Assembly (NCBI GenBank): GCA_004551485.1
Contig: SBLD01000003.1
Coordinates: 372,001-436,000 of the forward strand
Reading direction: 5' to 3'
Source of the DNA: Billgrantia azerbaijanica
GTDB lineage: Bacteria > Pseudomonadota > Gammaproteobacteria > Pseudomonadales > Halomonadaceae
Length of the DNA: 64,000 nt
Shown: positions 21,885 through 31,069 of the stretch, one piece after another
How positions within the stretch are numbered: position 1 is the stretch's first letter
Layout of the letters: each line of letters starts with the position of its first letter
The notes under the pieces: generated by a model
What the model was told of the DNA's origin: nothing
What the model saw: only the letters and a program-made list of their open reading frames with translations
The model's database searches: none
Position numbers and translations under genes: made by a program

Positions 21885-23042
21885 TCACGTCTGAATCAGG
21901 AAGGCGGTGGCGTACATGACGGCCACGCCGGCGGCAAATCCGGCCACCGAGGTGGCGGAGATGGCGCGGCCCTCGCGGGCGGCCGCCGTGCGCTGCAGAT
22001 AGGCGGCGACTTCGAGCAGCACCTGGAGGATGGCGCCGACGCCGAGGCCGAGGAAAAGCGCCGACCAGTGCGGGGCGTAGGCGTAGGCGCCGATCCAGGT
22101 GCCGAGCACGGCGGGCAGCCCGGCCAGGGCGACCAGGCCGCCCCAGGCCCAGGCGGGCACCGCTTCGCGGGTCAGCGGGGCGGCGATGCCGACGCCCTCG
22201 GTGAGGTTGTGCAGGGTGAAGCCCACCACCAGGAAGGTGCCCAGCGCTGCGGCGCCGGTGGCGAAGGCGCCGCCGATGGCCAGGCCTTCGCCCAGGTTGT
22301 GCAGGCCGATGCCCAGGGCGAGGTACCAGGCCAGGGCGCGCCCCTCGGGCGGGCGGTGGTGGCGGCGGCCGATGGCCACCAGGGTGATGAAGGCCACCAC
22401 GGCGGCGAGCCAGACCAGGGTCTGTCCCTGGAACAGCGAGGCCGCCTGGGCGCCGATCTCGAGCCCCTCCTCCAGGGTGTCCACCAGCAGGAAGGCGAGC
22501 AGGCCCAGGGTCAGGGCGAGCACGAACTGGAAGCCCCGGGCACCGGCGTGCTGCAGGGCCGGGCGCGAGCACATGCCGAGCGCCACCGGGAACACCCCCA
22601 CGAACAGCCCCAGCAGGCCGTACCCGGCCACCTGCCGCGCGCTCACCCGCGGCGAGGCCTCGGCGACCTCGATGGTGTGGTGGAAGGTGACCCCCGTCGC
22701 GGTGATGACGGTGATCTCGTGAAGCTCGTCCTCGACCCAGGGGTAGGGGAGTTCCAGCCAGACGCTCTCGCCCCGGGCGAGCGGCCCGCCCGGGGTCTGC
22801 GTGAAGCGCCAGTAGGCGCCGTCCACCTGGACCTGGGCGATGTGCATGGGCTCCGAGCCCACCGCCCGGACCTTGAGCGCGATGCCGGTGTCGTCGAGCC
22901 GGGTGCGCTCGACGGTGAGCTCCTCGAGCGGCGGCGGCGAGACCCCGATCAGGCCCAGCGGATTGGTGGCGACGAAGGTGGCGATCGCCGCGCCCAGCAG
23001 CACCAGCGGCAGCAGCAGCGAGACCCAGGCGCGCCGGCGCAT
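21885..23042 (-). CDS. ZIP family divalent-metal transporter with N-terminal periplasmic domain
   Basis: This 385-residue protein has an N-terminal membrane segment, about 120 residues of periplasmic beta-rich domain (EELTVERTRLDDTGIALKV onward), and then a ZIP-type core. The core contains the metal-site helix GIGLHNLGEGLAIG and the partner helix GFTLHNLTEGVGIAAPL. ZIP transporters move Zn2+, Fe2+ or related ions into the cytoplasm. The start is the ATG at 23042, which overlaps the stop of the multicopper oxidase gene (TGATG), so the two are translationally coupled. The fused periplasmic domain makes it longer than a plain ZIP protein. Confidence 0.85.
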   Translation of the reverse strand: MRRRAWVSLLLPLVLLGAAIATFVATNPLGLIGVSPPPLEELTVERTRLDDTGIALKVRAVGSEPMHIAQVQVDGAYWRFTQTPGGPLARGESVWLELPYPWVEDELHEITVITATGVTFHHTIEVAEASPRVSARQVAGYGLLGLFVGVFPVALGMCSRPALQHAGARGFQFVLALTLGLLAFLLVDTLEEGLEIGAQAASLFQGQTLVWLAAVVAFITLVAIGRRHHRPPEGRALAWYLALGIGLHNLGEGLAIGGAFATGAAALGTFLVVGFTLHNLTEGVGIAAPLTREAVPAWAWGGLVALAGLPAVLGTWIGAYAYAPHWSALFLGLGVGAILQVLLEVAAYLQRTAAAREGRAISATSVAGFAAGVAVMYATAFLIQT

Positions 23043-24109
23043 CACACCACCTCGAAGAAGCTCATCCAGCCCAGCTCCACGAACTCGCTCTGGTGGGCGT
23101 GGAACATGTACAGGCCCGGCTCGTGGTCGGCGAAGGAGAATTCCAGGATGCCGCGCTGGGCCTGGCACTGCATGACCGTGTCCACCGTGCGCAGGGTCGG
23201 CGTCAGGGTGGTGCCCTGGTCGTAGTAGTCGAAGAAGTTGGCGTGCAGGTGCAGGGAATTGACCGGGTCGAACTCCGTGACGTTGATCAGGTAGAGGCGC
23301 ACCGGGCGGTCGCGCGCGATGCGAATGGGTCGGTTGACGTAGGCGTGGGCCACGCTGTTGACAGCGTAGATCTCGTTCTCCTCGTCGAAGTTGGTGTCGA
23401 AGCCGTTCATCACCAGGAGAAACTCCTGCCAGCGGGCGTTGGCGTCGCTGCCGAGCAGGCGCGACCGCGCGACCTGGGCGTGGTCGGGGTGCTTCGCGGG
23501 GTCCGGGTCGACGATGAAGGCGCCGTAGAGCCCCTTGTGGATGTGGCGTTTCAGCGGCACCGAGTGACAGTGGTAGAGATGGCAGCCGAAGGGTTTGGCG
23601 TCGAACTCGTAGATGAACGACTCCCCGGGTGCCACCTCGCCGGCGCCGGGGATGCCGTCCATGCGCGCCGAGTGGATGCCGTGGAAATGCATGGTGTGGG
23701 TATGGCTGCCGGCATTGACGAAGTGGATGCGGATACGGTCGCCCTCGGTGGCGCGCAGGGTCGGGCCGGGAACGCGGCCGTTGTAGGTCCAGGCGGGGAA
23801 GAACAGCCCCGGGGCGATCTCGATCTCCTTGTCCACGGCGGTGATCTGGTACTCGCGCAGGCGCCGCCCGTCGCTCAGCTGGCGGACCTGGCCGGTATCC
23901 CAGTCGGTGAGGATGGCGCTGGGGTCGAAGCCGTTACGCTGATGATCGACCTCGCCCACCGTGATCATGCGGCGGCTCGTCGGTGACGCATCGACCGACG
24001 CTGCCGGTGGTGTGGTCTCGGCCAGCGCGCGGGGCAGCGGAAGTCCCAGCAGGGAGCCCGCGCCCCACAGGCTGTTCTTGAGGAATCGGCGGCGGTTGGT
24101 GGCCGGCAT
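23042..24109 (-). CDS. Multicopper oxidase, Tat-exported
   Basis: A 355-residue exported oxidase with Tat motif NRRRFLKNSLWG at the N-terminus. Copper ligands are visible in order: HTMHFHGIH, CHLYHCHSVPLKRHIHKG, NSLHLHANFF and GLYMFHAHQSEF. These fit a two-domain multicopper oxidase with type 1 and trinuclear sites. The start at 24109 is chosen because the signal begins there; an upstream extension lacks signal character. Coupled by TGATG to the ZIP transporter gene, it may set the oxidation state of the metal before uptake, in the manner of ferroxidase or cuprous oxidase systems. That functional link is inferred. Confidence 0.85.
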   Translation of the reverse strand: MPATNRRRFLKNSLWGAGSLLGLPLPRALAETTPPAASVDASPTSRRMITVGEVDHQRNGFDPSAILTDWDTGQVRQLSDGRRLREYQITAVDKEIEIAPGLFFPAWTYNGRVPGPTLRATEGDRIRIHFVNAGSHTHTMHFHGIHSARMDGIPGAGEVAPGESFIYEFDAKPFGCHLYHCHSVPLKRHIHKGLYGAFIVDPDPAKHPDHAQVARSRLLGSDANARWQEFLLVMNGFDTNFDEENEIYAVNSVAHAYVNRPIRIARDRPVRLYLINVTEFDPVNSLHLHANFFDYYDQGTTLTPTLRTVDTVMQCQAQRGILEFSFADHEPGLYMFHAHQSEFVELGWMSFFEVV

Positions 24110-24246
24110 GCACGACACACAGGTTGGTGAGTGACAATGATTCTTCTTTTGACTATGGCACAGGCTGTCGCGGTTTCCAGCGACATGAGAGGGTGGTTCG
24201 AGGCCGCGACGCCCCTCCCTGGGCGCCTCGCGACCTCGGCACGCCG

Positions 24247-24762
24247 TCACTCCGCCGGGAAGAGTTCACCGGTGAGGATGTAGTTGCGATCGGTGTCGTT
24301 GACGATCTCCAGGTGGAAGGTGCCGGCGCCCTTCAGGCCCTGATGCTTGCCGGTGCCGCCGGCGACTTCCCAGAAGCCGTTGTCGAGCAGCTGGGTGTTG
24401 CCGTCGGGGCCGGCGGCGAACACCGCACGCAGGGTCCAGTCGAGGTAGGCCTTGTCGCCATCGGCGTCTTCGAACACCAGGTAGCCGCCGGCCCTCCCAT
24501 CCGTGCCGGGCCGGATGGAGTGCATGCCGTATTCGGTGGCGGTGGCGCCGGCGAGCAGGCCGGTACCGCTGGCTTCGCCCTGGCGCTGCACGAGCAGGAC
24601 GAAGCGGCCGGAATCATCTTCGAAGTCGAGCCGCATCTCGTTGACAGGCGACATCACGGCCTCGACGGCGAGCTCTTCCGCCATGGCTCTGGTAGTGAGG
24701 GCGGTAGCGGTGAGGGCGGTGGTGGCGAGGCCGATCAGGAAGGGACGCATGATAGTCATCAT
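24247..24762 (-). CDS. Secreted beta-barrel-like hypothetical protein
   Basis: The 171-residue product has a signal peptide (cleavage near TRAMAEE) and a body rich in beta strands. The motif EVAGGTGKHQGLKGAGTFHL resembles the glycine-rich turn of allene-oxide-cyclase-like or lipocalin-like barrels. The start at 24762 is preceded by CGGAGG at good spacing; an upstream extension is not signal-like. It lies upstream of the multicopper oxidase gene on the same strand with a 137-base gap and behind a strong palindrome. Its ligand and role are unknown. Confidence 0.6.
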   Translation of the reverse strand: MMTIMRPFLIGLATTALTATALTTRAMAEELAVEAVMSPVNEMRLDFEDDSGRFVLLVQRQGEASGTGLLAGATATEYGMHSIRPGTDGRAGGYLVFEDADGDKAYLDWTLRAVFAAGPDGNTQLLDNGFWEVAGGTGKHQGLKGAGTFHLEIVNDTDRNYILTGELFPAE

Positions 24763-24809
24763 GGGCCTCCGTTCACGCTGTATCCGGTGGATGGGCGGCG
24801 TGGAAGCCG

Positions 24810-24839
24810 AGGCATTGACGTGTACTTTTGTCAATGCCT
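24810..24839. promoter_or_regulatory. 10-bp perfect inverted repeat, probable operator
   Basis: AGGCATTGAC, a 10-base spacer, then GTCAATGCCT. On the minus strand a TTGACA -35-like hexamer lies inside the right arm, about 70 bases before the start of the secreted protein gene. This placement fits a repressor operator overlapping the promoter. The absence of a T run argues against a terminator. Confidence 0.5.
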
Positions 24840-24985
24840 GTTACCACCATAGCCGCTACTGTTACCCCCGTCGCTGCTGAGCGGCCGTCATGTCGATGGG
24901 GCATGAAGGGGGCGGCAGCCGAGTGGTGGGGCAGGTTGCGCCGGCCTTGGTATCCTGTCCTTATCCCCCTGACTGGAGTGTCCCC

Positions 24986-25576
24986 ATGACCGAGACGACC
25001 CCCTACGAGAAGACCCTCGCGGCGCTCGACGCGCTGCACGCCGAGGACCCGCGCCGCGTGACGGTCGAGGGCGAGGCGCTGCCGCTGGAGTTGTGGCACG
25101 CCGGGCGCATGAGCGCCTGGCTGGAGCGGCTGGCGCCCGCCGCCGACGAGCTGACCCGGCTGGCGGTGCGCGCCCAGCACCTGCAGCGCTGGCAGGTGCC
25201 GCGCAGCGACTACCCCGAGGGGCGGGTGGGCTATCTCACCTGGCGACGCGACCAGGGCCAGCGCGCCGGCGAGACCACGGCCCGGTTGATGGTCGAGGCC
25301 GGCTACCGGGAAGAACAGGCCGAGCAGACGGCGCGGATGATCCGCAAGCAGGGGCTCGGGCGCGACCCCGGCACCCAGGCGGTGGAGGACTGCGCCTGCC
25401 TGGTGTTCCTGGAGAACTACTTAGCCGATTTCTCGACGCAGGTGGACCACGACCACCTGATCCGTATCGTGCAGAAGACCTGGAAGAAGATGTCGCCGCG
25501 CGCCCATGAGCTGGCGCTGGACCTGCCCATGAGCGACGCGGCGCGTGGCCTGGTGGAGGAGGCGCTGGCGGGCTGA
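24986..25576 (+). CDS. DUF4202 domain-containing protein
   Basis: A 196-residue soluble protein whose sequence follows the DUF4202 family: ELWHAGRMSAWLERLAP, AVRAQHLQRWQVPRSDYPEG, YLTWRRDQ, and QAVEDCACLVFLENYLADF. The many His, Asp and Glu residues in helices suggest a metal-dependent HD-like fold, but its chemistry is not established. The start at 24986 is chosen because family members begin near TPYEKTLAALD; the upstream in-frame region looks non-coding. It stands alone, convergent with the acyltransferase gene. Confidence 0.85.
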   Translation: MTETTPYEKTLAALDALHAEDPRRVTVEGEALPLELWHAGRMSAWLERLAPAADELTRLAVRAQHLQRWQVPRSDYPEGRVGYLTWRRDQGQRAGETTARLMVEAGYREEQAEQTARMIRKQGLGRDPGTQAVEDCACLVFLENYLADFSTQVDHDHLIRIVQKTWKKMSPRAHELALDLPMSDAARGLVEEALAG

Positions 25577-25589
25577 GCCCAGGTGACGG

Positions 25590-26636
25590 TCAGAGCGTGA
25601 CGCTCAGGCTGTCGGGCGTCTCGCAGGGTTTGCCGTGGCGCAGCGTGAGGCGCCGCCGGGTGAGGTTCATGGCCACGGCGAAGAGCGTTTCCATGCGCTC
25701 CTCGGGCGGCTGGTCGGGATTGTGGTGGCGGCAGATGGAGAGCGGTGCGCCGTGGTGGTCGCTGAGCATCGCGAACAGCGCAGCTTCGTCGACGTCCGCC
25801 TGGGGCGGCAGCCGCTCGCGCAGCAGGGCGTCGAGGCGCGCCAGGCGGGGGCGCGAGTCGGGGCGCGGGAAGTCCTCCACCTGACAGGTCACGGCGTGAT
25901 CAACGAGGTGGTTGGTGTGGGTGACCATGCCGTGGCGCGGCATCAGGCGTCCCGGCTCGCCGGGGTGCACCTCGAGCCCGGCGGCGCGGCCATCGTGGCT
26001 GGCCACGAGGAAGTGCGCGGGGGAGCAGACACGGTCGTGGGTGGCCACGCGCAGGGCGCTCTCGAAGTCGGGGCTCTCGAGGATCTTGCGTAGCGCCACG
26101 TGGATGGGTAGCCCCTCGCCGCAGGTGCGCGAGCGTATGGCGTTGAGGCACACGCCGACGCCGTGGGCGTTGAGGCCGATCTTGGCCACCATGCCGGCCT
26201 CGCCGACGCTCACCAGCGGCGCGTGGTCGCGGCCGCTGAGCTTCAGCGCCACCACGTTGTGCCGCTGGTCGGCGCGCCAGTCCCAGTTCTGGGCCAGCCA
26301 CTGCTGGCCGGCGCGAGTGAGGGCGAAGGCCGAGCAGCCGCCGCTGGCGCGGGTCAGCGAGATCTCGCTGCGGCAGTTGAGGGTGAGGATGTCGCCCAGG
26401 TCGAGCCCGGCGCCGCGGGCGATGCCGTCCATCTCCTCGAGGATCGCCGGAAAGCCGCGCTCGATCATGGTGGCGAAGCGGTCCGCCTCGCGGCGTGCCG
26501 CGGCCCAGCGCAGGCCCACGAAGTCGTGGAACAGCCGGTCGTAGACGGCGACGCTGCGGTGGATCATCCGTGCGTAGGTCTGGCCGTGGGCGTAGCCGAC
26601 CTCGCCACGGCCGCCGCTGAACTCGGTGAGCCGCAT
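25590..26636 (-). CDS. C45 family autoproteolytic acyltransferase/hydrolase
   Basis: The 348-residue protein resembles the isopenicillin-N acyltransferase (C45) family, Ntn hydrolases that cut themselves to expose an N-terminal nucleophile. The likely cleavage site is Gly100-Cys101 in SGGCSAFAL, followed by the family-typical QNWDW. Other conserved pieces are ILTLNCRSEIS, KIGLNAHGVGVCLNAI and MVTHTNHL. The substrate is unknown; an amide or acyl-amino-acid is expected. The ATG at 26636 lies 3 bases past the dienelactone-hydrolase stop on the same strand, so the two are probably one operon. Confidence 0.85.
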   Translation of the reverse strand: MRLTEFSGGRGEVGYAHGQTYARMIHRSVAVYDRLFHDFVGLRWAAARREADRFATMIERGFPAILEEMDGIARGAGLDLGDILTLNCRSEISLTRASGGCSAFALTRAGQQWLAQNWDWRADQRHNVVALKLSGRDHAPLVSVGEAGMVAKIGLNAHGVGVCLNAIRSRTCGEGLPIHVALRKILESPDFESALRVATHDRVCSPAHFLVASHDGRAAGLEVHPGEPGRLMPRHGMVTHTNHLVDHAVTCQVEDFPRPDSRPRLARLDALLRERLPPQADVDEAALFAMLSDHHGAPLSICRHHNPDQPPEERMETLFAVAMNLTRRRLTLRHGKPCETPDSLSVTL

Positions 26637-26638
26637 GC

Positions 26639-27397
26639 CTAGAACACCTCCCCGAGAAAGTCGGTGAAGGCGGCCCAGGATTTCGTGTCGGCACGCTCCT
26701 GGTAGCGCTCGCCGTCGAACACGGTGAAGGCGTGGGGCGCGCCGGAGTAGACCTCCACCTCGTAGGTGAGGTCCGCCGCCTCGAGCTCCTCGACCAGGGC
26801 GGCGACGTCCGCCATGGGCACGGCGGTGTCGGCGCCGCCGTGGGCGATCAGCAGCGGGGCGGTCTCCGCGGGCCAGGACTGGCCTTCCGGGGTGCCCAGG
26901 CCGCCGTGGAAACTGGTGTAGCCGACCACCTGCCGCGCCTCGCCGGAGCGGGCGATCTCCAGTGCCACGGCGCCGCCGAAGCAGTAACCGATCACCACGG
27001 TGGGCTCGGCAGCGCCCCGCTCGCGGGCCTCGGCGAGGCCGGCCAGCGTCAGCGCACGCATGCGCTCGCGGTCGGCATACAGCGCGCTGGTGGCGGCCTG
27101 GCGTGCCTCGGTGGTCTCGGGGCGATTGCCCTCGCCGAAGAGATCGACGGCGAAGGCGTCGTAGCCGAGCGCGGCGATCATGTCGGCGCGCTGGCGCTCG
27201 TAGTCGTCCAGGCCGTCCCAGTCGTGGACGATCAGCACCGTGCCGCGGGCGGTGTCGCCGGCCGAAGTGAAGTAGCCCGCGAAGGCCTCGTCGCCGACCT
27301 CGTAGGCGATGTCCTGTCCGGCGGGTTCGAAGCCATGGGCCGCGCTGGCCAGTGCAAGGCAAGCGAGAAGCGTCAGGGACGGGGTCCGGGGGGGCAT
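26639..27397 (-). CDS. Dienelactone hydrolase family protein, exported
   Basis: A 252-residue alpha/beta hydrolase with a signal peptide (cleavage near AAHGFEP). The catalytic triad can be read: the cysteine nucleophile in GYCFGG, the aspartate in AHGGADTAVP, and the histidine in GAPHAFT. The segment VLIVHDWDGLDDY is also typical of the DLH family. The signal peptide places it in the periplasm, unlike the cytosolic chlorocatechol-pathway enzymes, so a general esterase or lactonase role is more likely. It is transcribed with the C45 acyltransferase gene and away from livJ. Confidence 0.88.
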   Translation of the reverse strand: MPPRTPSLTLLACLALASAAHGFEPAGQDIAYEVGDEAFAGYFTSAGDTARGTVLIVHDWDGLDDYERQRADMIAALGYDAFAVDLFGEGNRPETTEARQAATSALYADRERMRALTLAGLAEARERGAAEPTVVIGYCFGGAVALEIARSGEARQVVGYTSFHGGLGTPEGQSWPAETAPLLIAHGGADTAVPMADVAALVEELEAADLTYEVEVYSGAPHAFTVFDGERYQERADTKSWAAFTDFLGEVF

Positions 27398-27553
27398 GGC
27401 AGGCTCCTTGCAATGAGACGGGTACGGACCTCCAGTATAGGCAGCCGGAGCGCGGGGCCGCGCAGCGTTGGTGAGCCTGGCTTGTATTTTGGCCGCGTGC
27501 CTTCCAGATTAATGGGGGCAATCCTTACATGAGCCAACAGTGAGCGGAACAAC

Positions 27554-28759
27554 ATGAAAAAGAGCGTTTTGGCGATGGCGGTGGCGGCGTCCAGCGTGGC
27601 GTTTGCCGGCGCCGTGCAGGCGGAAGTGAAGGTCGGTTTCCTGGGTGGCTTCACCGGCGGCATCGAGAGCCTGACGCCGCCCATCTTCGACGGTGCCCAG
27701 CTGGCGGTTTCCCAGATCAACGAGCAGGGCGGGGTGCTGGGCGGCGAGGAGCTGGTGATGCCCACCGGCGACACCACCTGCAGCGATGCCTCGGCGGCCT
27801 CCAACGCGGCCGACCGCATGGTCAACACCGAGCAGGTCACCGCCATCGTGGGTGCCCTGTGCACCGGGGCGACCATCGCCGCGGCCAACAATGCGGCGAT
27901 TCCCGGTGGCGTGGTGATGGTCTCGCCGGCCTCCACGGCCCCGGCGGTCAGCGGCCTCGAAGACAACGACCTGGTGTTCCGCACCGTGCCGTCGGATGGC
28001 TTCCAGGGCGCGATGCTGGCCAAGCTGCTGCTCGACAAGGGCATCGATGAGGTGGCCGTCACCTACGTCAACAACGACTATGGCCGCGGCCTGGCGGATG
28101 CCTTCGTGAACACCTTCGAGGCCGAGGGTGGCATGGTGGCCGCGAACCTCGCCCACGAGGACAATCGCGCCGACTACCGCTCCGAGCTGGGCTCGCTCTC
28201 CGCCACCGGCGCCCAGACCCTGGTAGTGCTGGCCTATGCCGATACCTCCGGCCAGACAGTGCTGCGCCAGGCCTACGAGAGTGGCATGTTCACCCAGTAC
28301 GTGGGTGGCGACGGCATGGTGGGCGACAGCCTGGTCGACGCGGTCGGCGCCGACGTGCTCGATGGCATGATCGCCACGCGCCCGGGTAGCCCGGAGCTGC
28401 CGGGGACGGCGATTTTCCAGGAGCAGGCGCGCGCTGCCGGCATCGACCCCGGAGCGGTGTTCGCCGCCCAGGCCTACGACGCCGCCTTCCTGCTGGCGCT
28501 GGCCATCGAGCAGAACGGCAGCGCCGAGCGCGAGGGACTCTCCCAGGCGCTGCGCAGCGTGGCGAGCGCGCCGGGCGAGGTGATCCTGCCGGGCGAGTGG
28601 GAGAAGGCGGTGCAGCTGATCGCCGATGGCCAGGAGATCAACTACGAGGGTGCCTCCGGCCGCCACGAGTTCGACGAGAACGGCGACGTGCCCGGCGTGG
28701 TGGTGGAGATGGCCGTGGAGGACGGCCAGTTCGTGCGCAAGGGGCAGTTGGACCTGTAA
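27554..28759 (+). CDS. livJ: Branched-chain amino acid ABC transporter substrate-binding protein
   Basis: A 401-residue periplasmic binding protein of the LivJ/Leu-Ile-Val family. The signal peptide ends at AVQAEVKVG, followed by GFLGGFTGGIESL, SQINEQGGVLGGEEL and a middle hinge VTYVNNDYGRGLADAF. The matching permeases and ATPases (35028-38936) lie on the opposite strand, separated by three chemoreceptor genes, so the transporter is split. A GAGCGGA ribosome site precedes the start, and a strong terminator follows at 28788-28821. The ligand could be a branched-chain amino acid, an amide or a related compound. Confidence 0.88.
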   Translation: MKKSVLAMAVAASSVAFAGAVQAEVKVGFLGGFTGGIESLTPPIFDGAQLAVSQINEQGGVLGGEELVMPTGDTTCSDASAASNAADRMVNTEQVTAIVGALCTGATIAAANNAAIPGGVVMVSPASTAPAVSGLEDNDLVFRTVPSDGFQGAMLAKLLLDKGIDEVAVTYVNNDYGRGLADAFVNTFEAEGGMVAANLAHEDNRADYRSELGSLSATGAQTLVVLAYADTSGQTVLRQAYESGMFTQYVGGDGMVGDSLVDAVGADVLDGMIATRPGSPELPGTAIFQEQARAAGIDPGAVFAAQAYDAAFLLALAIEQNGSAEREGLSQALRSVASAPGEVILPGEWEKAVQLIADGQEINYEGASGRHEFDENGDVPGVVVEMAVEDGQFVRKGQLDL

Positions 28760-28787
28760 GCGTATCACCACACGCTCTGTAGGCAGT

Positions 28788-28821
28788 GGCCCCGGCAAAA
28801 TTCCGCCGGGGCCTTTTGTTT
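28788..28821 (+). terminator. Rho-independent terminator after livJ
   Basis: GGCCCCGGC pairs with GCCGGGGCC across an 8-base loop, followed by TTTTGTTT. This is a classic intrinsic terminator 28 bases after the livJ stop. Confidence 0.92.
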
Positions 28822-28847
28822 GACATCGACCCTAATTTCTTTAATTT
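28820..28847 (+). promoter_or_regulatory. Probable sigma-70 promoter of the NIT chemoreceptor gene
   Basis: TTGACA (28820-28825), a 16-base spacer, then TAATTT (28842-28847), in an AT-rich stretch about 110 bases before the start codon. The -35 box is perfect and the -10 box is fair. Confidence 0.5.
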
Positions 28848-28957
28848 AGGCGTAACTACAAGAATAAGTTGATCGACATCACCTGACGGCACACCCAATC
28901 CCGGCAATCGGGCGATGCGCGGCAACGGCCGCCATCCCTGCATTCAGAGTTGTGCCA

Positions 28958-31033
28958 ATGAAAACCAGAAACCCACGCGCTCAGCTGTCGATTCGCGCCA
29001 AGCTGACCGTCGTTATCTGCCTGCCTCTCGTTGTCGTGACCTGGTTCGCCGCCTCGGAGATTACCGAGCGCTGGCGTCTGGCCGGTGAGATGGAAACCGC
29101 CGAGGCATCCAGCCATCTCATCACCCAAGCCGCCCGCATGATCCATGAGCTCCAGATCGAGCGGGGCCTGTCGGCGGCCTACCTGGGCAGCCGGGGCGAG
29201 GCGTTCGGCGAACGCCTGCAGGCGCAACGCGACAACACCGACCAGCGCGTCGCCGCGCTGCGCGATTACGCCGCGACGCTGCCCGAAGGGGCGCTGAACG
29301 CGGAGATCACCCGACAGCTGGATGTCGGCCTGAGCCAACTTGAGCAGCTACCCGACTGGCGCCGGCGCGTCAGCGGGCTCGAGACCGCCGCCGCCGAGGC
29401 CATTGCCTTCTTCAGCGGGGTGAACGCCGAGTTCATCACGCTGGCCGGGCGTCTCTCCTACGCCATCGAGCATGCGGCCACGAGCCGCGGGGTCGGGGCT
29501 TTCGCCAGCCTGATCGAGGCCAAGGAGCTGGCCGGCATCGAGCGCGCCGTCCTGACCAATGTCTTCACCGCCGATAGCGTCTCCCCCGCCCAGTACCGCC
29601 AGATCCTGAGGCGGGCCGGGCAGCGCGACAACCTGCTGACCAACTTCCGCCGCCTGGCGGAGCCCGCCGTCGCCGAGCGGCTGGACCGGCTCCTGGCCGG
29701 CCAGGAGCTCGAGCCCCTGGAGGGCTGGTTCCAGCGGGTGCTCGACCGCGGGCCCGCGGGGGGGTACGGCGTTGCCCCCGACGCCTGGTTCGACCTGAAG
29801 ACGGTCCAGATCGACGGGATGCGGGCGATCGAGGAGGTCCTCGCCGAGCAGATCATCGCCCGCGCCGGCGTGGCGGTGGCCGACACCCAGCGTGCGCTCT
29901 ACCTCTCCCTGGGCCTCTTTCTGCTGACCCTGCTCATCACCTTGCCCCTGGGCTGGTGGCTGACGCGCTCCATCGAGCGTCCGCTCAAGGCGATGGTCGG
30001 CCACTTCCAGCGCATGGCCGAGGGGGAGCTCAACAACGCCATCCGCATCACCAGCCGTGACGAAATCGGCCAGGCCATGGCGTCGCTGGAGACGATGCAG
30101 GCTCGGCTTCGCCAACTGGTGAGTTCCATCCAGGCCTCGGCCGACACCATCGCCGCCGACAGCGGCCAGATTGCCGCCGGCAACAGCGATTTGTCGCGCC
30201 GCACCGAGGAGCAGGCGGCAAGCCTGCAGGAGGTCGCGGCCAGCATGGAGCAGGTGGCGGCCACGGTGAAGCACAATACCGACAACACGCTGATGGCCAA
30301 CCAGCTGTCGCAGCAGGCGCACGAGTCCGCCACGGCCGGTGGGGATCACGCCCAGCGCGCCATGGCCAAGATGAGCGAGCTCACGGCCAGCGCCGACAAG
30401 ATCAGCGGCGTCATTGCGCTGATCGATGACATCGCCTTCCAGACCAACATCCTGGCGCTCAACGCCTCCGTGGAGGCCGCGCGGGCCGGGGTGTCCGGGC
30501 GCGGTTTCGCGGTGGTGGCCCAGGAGGTGCGCCGGCTCGCCCAGAGCTCGGCGGATGCCGCGCGGGAGATCCAGGCGCTCATCACGCTCAATGGCGATGC
30601 GGTGCGGGAGGGCAGCGCCCTGGTCGAGCAGGCCGGCAGTGCCATGTGCGACATCGTCACCGATATCCAGAAGGTCTGTGAGCTGATGGCCGAGGTGTCT
30701 CGGGGGTCGCAGGAGCAGGCGGCGGCGGTCGATGAGGTCAGCGTGGCCATCAGCCAGATGGATCAGGTCACCCAGCAGAACGCCTCGCTGGTCGAGCAGA
30801 CCACCCAAGCCTCGGCGGACCTCGAGGCGCAGGCCCACGACATGACGGCGGCGGTCGGCTTCTTCAAGCTCGCCGGTGCGGTCACTGGCGGCGACGTCCG
30901 CGAGCAACCGGACTCGCCGCCAGCGGATCCGGATGACATCCCACCTGACAAGCCCCCCTACAACCCGCCGAGTGCCGAGAGTGACCCGGAGCGGGCTCGC
31001 CGTCCCGAGTCCTTGGCACTGCCGGCCTTTTAA
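28958..31033 (+). CDS. Methyl-accepting chemotaxis protein with NIT (nitrate/nitrite-sensing) domain
   Basis: A 691-residue chemoreceptor. A membrane helix at about residues 18-36 is followed by a large helical periplasmic domain. Its [20 protein letters not shown] is typical of the NIT domain, whose members sense nitrate or nitrite. A second membrane helix lies near 310-332, then HAMP and a cytoplasmic signalling domain with the hairpin [20 protein letters not shown]. The C-terminus ends in ALPAF and lacks the xWxxF tether that both downstream receptors carry. The ATG at 28958 is preferred over GTG at 28952. A nitrate-sensing role would suit the nearby nap operon. Confidence 0.88.
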   Translation: MKTRNPRAQLSIRAKLTVVICLPLVVVTWFAASEITERWRLAGEMETAEASSHLITQAARMIHELQIERGLSAAYLGSRGEAFGERLQAQRDNTDQRVAALRDYAATLPEGALNAEITRQLDVGLSQLEQLPDWRRRVSGLETAAAEAIAFFSGVNAEFITLAGRLSYAIEHAATSRGVGAFASLIEAKELAGIERAVLTNVFTADSVSPAQYRQILRRAGQRDNLLTNFRRLAEPAVAERLDRLLAGQELEPLEGWFQRVLDRGPAGGYGVAPDAWFDLKTVQIDGMRAIEEVLAEQIIARAGVAVADTQRALYLSLGLFLLTLLITLPLGWWLTRSIERPLKAMVGHFQRMAEGELNNAIRITSRDEIGQAMASLETMQARLRQLVSSIQASADTIAADSGQIAAGNSDLSRRTEEQAASLQEVAASMEQVAATVKHNTDNTLMANQLSQQAHESATAGGDHAQRAMAKMSELTASADKISGVIALIDDIAFQTNILALNASVEAARAGVSGRGFAVVAQEVRRLAQSSADAAREIQALITLNGDAVREGSALVEQAGSAMCDIVTDIQKVCELMAEVSRGSQEQAAAVDEVSVAISQMDQVTQQNASLVEQTTQASADLEAQAHDMTAAVGFFKLAGAVTGGDVREQPDSPPADPDDIPPDKPPYNPPSAESDPERARRPESLALPAF

Positions 31034-31069
31034 CGCCAGCCATCTAACGTCCATCAGGGAGTCCCAACA

